Assembly: GCF_000613245.1 (NCBI RefSeq)
Contig: NZ_HG964937.1
Coordinates: forward strand, 763,563-827,562
Origin: Mycobacterium asiaticum DSM 44297
Lineage (GTDB): Bacteria; Actinomycetota; Actinomycetes; Mycobacteriales; Mycobacteriaceae
Reading direction: 5' to 3'
Length of the DNA stretch: 64,000 nucleotides
The position numbers and the translations under genes are program-made. Each line of letters begins with the position of its first letter. Within the stretch, counting starts at the first letter, position 1. This document shows positions 59,247 through 64,000 of this stretch, piece by piece. Under the pieces are notes generated by a model. The model made no database searches. It had not been told where the DNA came from and saw nothing but the letters and a program-made list of their open reading frames with translations.

Positions 59247-60296
59247 ATGCTTCTGGGCATGAGCGTGAACGACCGATCGGCGGTGTCGCGCCAGTTCATG
59301 GCATCGTCCCCGCCCATCTCTTCCAGAATGAACGCATTTGCAACCGGAAAAAGGAAGGGAGTCTTCTACGTCGCCTACACCGTGGTGGCTGCGGCCGTCT
59401 TCGCCTTGACCATGGTGAAGTCGTTGAGTCCATGGATGCGGTGGGGCTTGGGTGTGGTGATCGCCGTAGTCGTATTGGGTCCCCTGATTTGGTTGTTCTA
59501 CTTGTGGTGGCGCTCGCGCCGAAAGATTCTCCTAGAAGTCACAAGCGATGCCCTGACCGTCAATCAGGGTGTCTTTTCATTCGTTGACGCAAAGCTCGGC
59601 TCCTGGACGACGATGGGCGTAGCGCTGCACCTTGGCTCTGGTTCCCACCGCTTTGTTCTCGGCGGACGAGACCGTCGGATCGCGCCCTCGACACGGCTCG
59701 ACGCCCCGCCCGTTTCGGCCGTCGACGCGTGGTTGTGGTCCTCAGAGTTCGATGAGCTTCTCGCCCTGGGCGGCGGTCTCAGTGGAGGGGATGTACGTGG
59801 GCCTGCCCTGGCGGAACCGAATCGCTGCTTGCTGTTTCCCAACCCTTATCTGGCCGAGCAGCTGGGGTCGTTTGCATTTCGAAAGCACCTACGGCTTCAG
59901 GAATCACTTTCGCGGCCGAGCCTGATCTTTGACATGGATGACGATGCGATTCGCGTGATCGAGCCGCGCAGCGATGCGCTCACTGTCTCGGCGCCGCGTA
60001 CACAGGCGACCGCAACACCGGCAGTCTTTCAGGCCGACAGTGTCACGAGCGGCGACGGGAGCACCTATAACTACCCCGCGATCACCGGCCTCGTCGTATC
60101 CGTTCCGGGTGTGCAGCCAGTGCCGATCGGTTGCCTCGACCTGGTGGGGTCGCGATTCAGATTCGCGTGGCGAGGAAATGTGCCCACGCGGAATGAACGC
60201 ACTTCCCATGTGGTCTCCGGCGGTGACTTGCTAGCGCTCGCCGAGAAATTCGGGTTGACCGCGCAATTGGAAGACAAGGCTATGGACAAATCGTAG
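59247..60296 (+). CDS. Membrane protein, mycobacterial-type, unknown function
   Basis: 349 residues (ATG 59247, or ATG 59259 four codons later). A short N-terminal segment, two transmembrane helices (about residues 40-58 and 64-87), then a mostly beta cytoplasmic domain with WWRSRRKILLEVTSDALTVNQGVF, SLIFDMDDDAIRVIEPR and AGLVVSVPG-like strands: the look of a bacterial PH-like or membrane-anchored regulatory domain, though I do not recognise the family. Convergent with the next gene. Confidence 0.65.
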   Translation: MLLGMSVNDRSAVSRQFMASSPPISSRMNAFATGKRKGVFYVAYTVVAAAVFALTMVKSLSPWMRWGLGVVIAVVVLGPLIWLFYLWWRSRRKILLEVTSDALTVNQGVFSFVDAKLGSWTTMGVALHLGSGSHRFVLGGRDRRIAPSTRLDAPPVSAVDAWLWSSEFDELLALGGGLSGGDVRGPALAEPNRCLLFPNPYLAEQLGSFAFRKHLRLQESLSRPSLIFDMDDDAIRVIEPRSDALTVSAPRTQATATPAVFQADSVTSGDGSTYNYPAITGLVVSVPGVQPVPIGCLDLVGSRFRFAWRGNVPTRNERTSHVVSGGDLLALAEKFGLTAQLEDKAMDKS

Positions 60297-60374
60297 GTGT
60301 GCTGTCGGCGCACCGCGAACGCCTAGCACGTCCGAAAACGTTGTCGCGCAGCCGGACTGAGCAACGACGGCGAA

Positions 60375-61430
60375 TCAGTTGTCGGGTGTGCGTGAGTTCG
60401 CTTGGTCGAATCGCTGCCGCTGTCGAATGCCATATGCTGCCGCCTTCACGGCGTCGTCATCCTCCATCCCCGATCCCAGGGCACCGCCCAACGTGGCGAC
60501 CGCCGCCACCAGCCAGGACATGAAGAACAAGGTTGGGAAGTTGACAGGATGGCCGATGTTTTTAGCGACCAATTGCGGCGGAAGCGTCCACCAGGCTGTC
60601 ACCAGCAACAGGAGAAACAACGCAGCGTGGAAAATCACGACACCGATTAGCAGAGTGACGACAGTAGAAGCGTTGTACAACACCGCGCGTTCACGTTCGT
60701 CGGCTGAGTGCGGGCGTTCCCATAACTTGTGTTCGATGATCAACCAGGCGATCAGCGCTGCACTCGCCAGGATCGTTGCCGTGCTCAATCGCCAGCGGCC
60801 CATTGTGTCGGATAGCTGCCACATCGTCGGATACGCAAGGCTTACTGCGCCCGTGGCGAATGCCGCCATCATGACCTTGGACATGCCGGTGACTAGTCGC
60901 CATGGGCGATTCGCGTAAACCATCCCGGACAGCAGCCGCAGACGTGACAGAACTCCCGGCGCGACGTAGCGGACAACGTCGTGGTCCTGCGTCCGCGTCA
61001 GCCGCTTTACTGACGGATTGCCATCGCCCGATTGGCCCGTCACCTCGGCCACGACGGTCTGCGCTAGGTTCCCGACCCGGCGATCGATGAACACGCCACC
61101 GACGCAGGGAATGGAAATTACTCCGAGTCGGCCAAACACGCTGATGTCGGCCATCACCGGGGCCGTCCCCTTACGTCGGGGCAGGTCCGTCAGGTAGATG
61201 ACAATGTCTTCTGGTTCGCCACCCGGGTCGATGGTGCCCACCACGTCCGAGACTTCGGTATGTTCGTCGATCGGGTAGGCGTGACGACGCACATTCACGT
61301 CGAATTTGTCTCCTGCCGCAGCCTGGTCCGTGAGCGCGGTCCCCAGCGAACCAGACAGACGTTCGGCGATCGCCGTGGGCGCTCCGGGGTCGGCGATTAG
61401 CAAGATTGATGTCGGTTCGCCTGGCATCAT
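60375..61430 (-). CDS. Actinobacterial membrane protein with N-terminal soluble domain
   Basis: 351 residues. The first 150 residues are a soluble alpha/beta domain (SILLIADPGAPTAIAERLSGSLGTAL, then DIVIYLTDLPRRKGTAPVMADIS) resembling a nucleotide- or flavin-binding fold, without a recognised catalytic motif. Four transmembrane segments follow (about 185-203, 213-228, 249-270 and 297-318). Overall length and order look intact. Function unknown. Confidence 0.65.
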   Translation of the reverse strand: MMPGEPTSILLIADPGAPTAIAERLSGSLGTALTDQAAAGDKFDVNVRRHAYPIDEHTEVSDVVGTIDPGGEPEDIVIYLTDLPRRKGTAPVMADISVFGRLGVISIPCVGGVFIDRRVGNLAQTVVAEVTGQSGDGNPSVKRLTRTQDHDVVRYVAPGVLSRLRLLSGMVYANRPWRLVTGMSKVMMAAFATGAVSLAYPTMWQLSDTMGRWRLSTATILASAALIAWLIIEHKLWERPHSADERERAVLYNASTVVTLLIGVVIFHAALFLLLLVTAWWTLPPQLVAKNIGHPVNFPTLFFMSWLVAAVATLGGALGSGMEDDDAVKAAAYGIRQRQRFDQANSRTPDN

Positions 61431-61595
61431 CCTCGCCTACCCGAGCTCCAGGCGGCCAAACGTCACCTAATGCCGGTTCGGCTTGCTTCCGCGCTACTGG
61501 ATCCGAAATGTGTGCACGCGTCGCTTGTGGGTACGCGTGAACTGATCGATCAACCATCCGGCTCGCTATTGGGCCACGAGCGAAGCGAGCAACTC

Positions 61596-62321
61596 ATGCC
61601 CAACGTGCGACGCCTTTCAGGACGAAAAATCGCAGCTTTGGCGGCCGATGGCTTCGAGAAGGTCGAGTTGGTGATACCAATGCGCGCGTTGCAACTTGGC
61701 GGCGCGAAGGTCGATGTCATTTCCCTGCGTCACGGACGGATACGGGGAGTGAACCTGCACATGCCGGCCACGCGGGTCGGTGTGGACAAGGTCGTAACTG
61801 ACGCCGACCCTGGCGCTTACGACGGACTGCTGCTTCCCGGCGGTTTCATCAACCCCGACCTACTGCGGCAGTCGGTGGCGGCCCGGGAGTTTGTCCGCGC
61901 GTTCGACCGCGCTGGCAAGCCGATCGCCACGTTGTGTCACGGGCCGTGGGTACTTGCCTCGGCAGGCTTGCTCGATGGGCGGACCCTTACTTCATGGCCA
62001 GGGATTCGTGACGACCTGGTGAACGCCGGTGCCACCTGGCTTGACCGCGAGATCGTGCGTGACCGCAACCTCGTCACGAGTCGGGGACCCCAAGACATGA
62101 GGGCGTTCTTGCCTGCGACCCTGGACATCTTTGCCGAGTCGGCGGATCAATCGCAGACGGTCGCGAACCATAACGGCTCGGATCCGCAGCTCGACAAGCC
62201 GCTCGGCTGGGCAGTGTCGGCCTTGCGCTGGTCACCGAAGCCTTCGGCGGCCGCGCTGATGAGCGCCGCCGCGGCGGCGCTGGCGTCGCCCGTCCGGAGA
62301 CGGGTCTCCATCAAGAACTAG
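61596..62321 (+). CDS. DJ-1/PfpI-family protein
   Basis: 241 residues from ATG 61596; an upstream frame adds 42 unrelated residues. PfpI-type: RKIAALAADGFEKVELVIPMRAL, GLLLPGGFINPD, and the nucleophile elbow TLCHGPWVLASAG with the reactive Cys, followed by LTSWPGIRDDLVNAGATWLDREIVRDRNLVTSRGPQD. Family roles are glyoxalase III, deglycase-like or chaperone; the sequence does not separate them. The C-terminal 60 residues (Ala/Ser-rich, VRRRVSIKN) extend beyond the core. Confidence 0.88.
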   Translation: MPNVRRLSGRKIAALAADGFEKVELVIPMRALQLGGAKVDVISLRHGRIRGVNLHMPATRVGVDKVVTDADPGAYDGLLLPGGFINPDLLRQSVAAREFVRAFDRAGKPIATLCHGPWVLASAGLLDGRTLTSWPGIRDDLVNAGATWLDREIVRDRNLVTSRGPQDMRAFLPATLDIFAESADQSQTVANHNGSDPQLDKPLGWAVSALRWSPKPSAAALMSAAAAALASPVRRRVSIKN

Positions 62322-62369
62322 CTAAGCAACCTATGCTTGCGTGGCCGAGGGGGTATTCGTCTCAACACG

Positions 62370-64000
62370 ATGACAGGGATGTCTGACCGAAGCACGGACG
62401 AAATCGACTCGTGTGTGCGTGTTTTCGGGACGCGGGTCCACAATCTACGGGGTGTCGACGTCGTAGCGCCACGCGATGCGCTGGTCGCGTTCACCGGGAT
62501 CTCCGGGTCCGGCAAATCGTCTTTGGCCTTCGGAACCATTTATGCCGAGGCCCAGCGCCGCTACTTCGAATCGGTTGCGCCGTACGCTCGTCGGCTGCTA
62601 TTGCCAGCCGGTGCGCCCAAGGTCGATGACATCACCGGGCTACCGCCCGCGGTCGCCTTGCAGCAGCGCCGGGGTTCGGCGACGTCGCGGTCGACGGTCG
62701 GCACCGTCACCACCCTGTCGAACCTGTTGAGGATGCTTTTCTCCCGCGCCGGCACCTATCCGCCCGGCGCCACGGAACGACTGGATTCCGACGCCTTCTC
62801 CCCGAACACGGCGGTCGGTGCGTGCCCAGAGTGTCACGGTCTTGGGCGGATTCACCGGGTGACCGAAGAGACACTTGTGCCGGACCCGTCGCTGACTATC
62901 CGCGAAGGTGCCGTCGCAGCGTGGCCGGGGGCCTGGCAGGGGCAGAACCTGCGCGACATCCTGATCACGCTCGGGTATGACATCGACAAGCCATGGCGGA
63001 AACTCCCCAAGCGGCAACGCAACTGGATCTTGTTCACCGATGAGCAGCCGACTGTAGAAATCGATCCGAGCCAACACCCGGTGCAGGCGGATTATTACTA
63101 CAACGGCACGTTCTCCAGCGCCGAGCGTCATGTGCGTCACACGTTGGCCAACTCACACAGCGCCATGATGCGTCGCCGCGTCCTGCAATTCGTCGACAGC
63201 GCCGACTGCCCGCTGTGTGAGGGCTCCGGGCTGCGGCCGGAGGCGCTGAAGGTGACTTTCGCCGGGCGCACCATCGCCGAGTACGCGGCGATGCCGTTGG
63301 CTGACCTCGCTGACATGTTGCGCCCGACTGCTTCCCGGACCGATGCCGCGCCAGCTTACGAGTCGACGGAATCCGGTGAGCTGACGGAAGTTGCCACCAT
63401 GATCGCCGCCGACCTCGTCGCCCGCCTGCAGGTACTCATCGATCTCGGCCTCGGCTACCTCACGCTCAGTCGCCGCACCCCGACGGTGTCGCCGGGAGAA
63501 TTGCAGCGGCTGCGGCTGGCCACGCAACTTCGGGCCGGCTTGTTCGGCGTGCTTTACGTGCTTGACGAGCCGTCGGCGGGATTGCACCCCGCAGACGCCG
63601 AACCGCTACTCGACGTGCTGGATCGCCTACGGCGGGCGGGCAATTCGATATTCGTGGTCGAGCACGACATGGACGTGGTGCGTCGGGCGGACTGGATCGT
63701 CGATGTTGGACCCGGGGCCGGCGAGCTTGGCGGGGACGTCCTCTACAGCGGGCCGGTGTCGGGTCTCGCCGACATCGAGGGGTCGATCACCCGCCGTTAC
63801 CTGTTTGATCGAGCCGAGCCGCCTTCGCGTCAGCCCCGCCAGCCGACGGGGCGACTTCGGTTACGCGGCATCAACTTTCACAACCTGCACCAGCTCGACG
63901 TGGAACTGCCATTAGGTGTGTACACGGCGGTCACCGGAGTGTCGGGTTCGGGCAAGTCGACATTGGTGGTCAAGGTCCTCGGCGATGTCGTGCACAACCA
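62370..64000 (+). CDS. UvrA-like (UvrA2/DrrC-type) ABC ATPase, 3' end beyond window
   Basis: At least 543 codons from ATG 62370 (or ATG 62379), open to the end. First Walker A GISGSGKSS, zinc-type Cys pairs (CPECHGLGR and CPLCEGSG), ABC signature VSPGELQRLRLATQL, Walker B VLYVLDEPSAGLHP and a second Walker A VTGVSGSGKSTLVV just before the cut. UvrA damage-binding insertion seems short, so this is more likely the UvrA2 paralogue linked to DNA damage or drug resistance than the main UvrA. Partner and stop lie outside the window. Confidence 0.88.
   Translation, partial: MTGMSDRSTDEIDSCVRVFGTRVHNLRGVDVVAPRDALVAFTGISGSGKSSLAFGTIYAEAQRRYFESVAPYARRLLLPAGAPKVDDITGLPPAVALQQRRGSATSRSTVGTVTTLSNLLRMLFSRAGTYPPGATERLDSDAFSPNTAVGACPECHGLGRIHRVTEETLVPDPSLTIREGAVAAWPGAWQGQNLRDILITLGYDIDKPWRKLPKRQRNWILFTDEQPTVEIDPSQHPVQADYYYNGTFSSAERHVRHTLANSHSAMMRRRVLQFVDSADCPLCEGSGLRPEALKVTFAGRTIAEYAAMPLADLADMLRPTASRTDAAPAYESTESGELTEVATMIAADLVARLQVLIDLGLGYLTLSRRTPTVSPGELQRLRLATQLRAGLFGVLYVLDEPSAGLHPADAEPLLDVLDRLRRAGNSIFVVEHDMDVVRRADWIVDVGPGAGELGGDVLYSGPVSGLADIEGSITRRYLFDRAEPPSRQPRQPTGRLRLRGINFHNLHQLDVELPLGVYTAVTGVSGSGKSTLVVKVLGDVVHN

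Noticed and set aside
1..64000. CRISPR arrays, rRNA, prophage or complete transposon genes
   Set aside because: No regularly spaced repeats, rRNA sequence, phage structural genes or transposase frames were found.

Overview
The window is high-GC DNA with mycobacterial hallmarks: a TldD/TldE (PmbA) pair, a proline-rich actinobacterial membrane protein, F420/deazaflavin-type nitroreductase-family proteins, large numbers of P450s, TetR regulators, SDRs and acyl-CoA enzymes, frequent GTG starts and 4-base ATGA/GTGA gene overlaps. It looks like a non-tuberculous or environmental Mycobacterium (or a very close relative). The species cannot be fixed from the sequence alone.

Layout. (1) 1-5.9 kb looks like conserved chromosome: tldD (5' end cut by the window), pmbA, an AhpD-like protein, a lipoprotein, a DDN-like protein, a membrane protein, and a CAT-anticodon tRNA at 5822-5895. 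Just after the tRNA lie two tandem copies of a 19-bp repeat that resembles the end of an IS21-type element. (2) 6.2-13.6 kb is accessory: a Tat-exported molybdenum hydroxylase in three subunits (PaoABC-like), a decapeptide-repeat protein, a limonene-epoxide-hydrolase-like enzyme divergent from a TetR gene, and the decayed remains of an MFS/TetR pair. (3) 13.7-50.4 kb is a large catabolic region. Two long minus-strand operons (22.1 to 13.7 kb: solute-binding protein, AveC-like membrane protein, SDR, aldehyde dehydrogenase, two P450s, epimerase-type SDR; and 34.8 to 26.6 kb: two acyl-CoA dehydrogenases, enoyl-CoA hydratase, KSI-like protein, acyl-CoA ligase, P450, Baeyer-Villiger monooxygenase) start from the same duplicated 80-bp promoter/operator block. 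Plus-strand units carry a P450 with two unannotatably short membrane peptides and two membrane proteins, a mycofactocin-type SDR, a MaoC-type dehydratase with a second ligase, and a second copy of the P450 with an amidohydrolase, an aldehyde dehydrogenase and a CoA transferase. A minus-strand unit carries a fused CoA transferase, a ferredoxin and an NDMA-type alcohol dehydrogenase. (4) 50.6-57.6 kb is a smaller module of two P450s, three SDRs, a truncated ferredoxin, a TetR gene and an NTF2-fold protein, tied together by five copies of a 16-bp palindrome. (5) 57.8-64 kb holds a small membrane protein, a compositionally foreign TylF-like methyltransferase, two mycobacterial-type membrane proteins, a PfpI/DJ-1 protein and the first part of a UvrA-like ABC ATPase cut by the window end.

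How it works together (inference). Seven P450s, a BVMO, an epoxide hydrolase, a KSI-like fold, alcohol and aldehyde dehydrogenases, two acyl-CoA ligases, two acyl-CoA dehydrogenases, hydratases and two type III CoA transferases are the parts needed to oxidise an alicyclic or terpenoid/steroid-like hydrocarbon, open the ring by Baeyer-Villiger oxidation, and feed the acid into beta-oxidation. The substrate is unknown. Only one intact ferredoxin and no ferredoxin reductase are present, so electrons must come from elsewhere. Shared operators suggest three separate local regulons under TetR proteins at 38.1-38.8, 44.2-44.9 and 56.3-57.0 kb.
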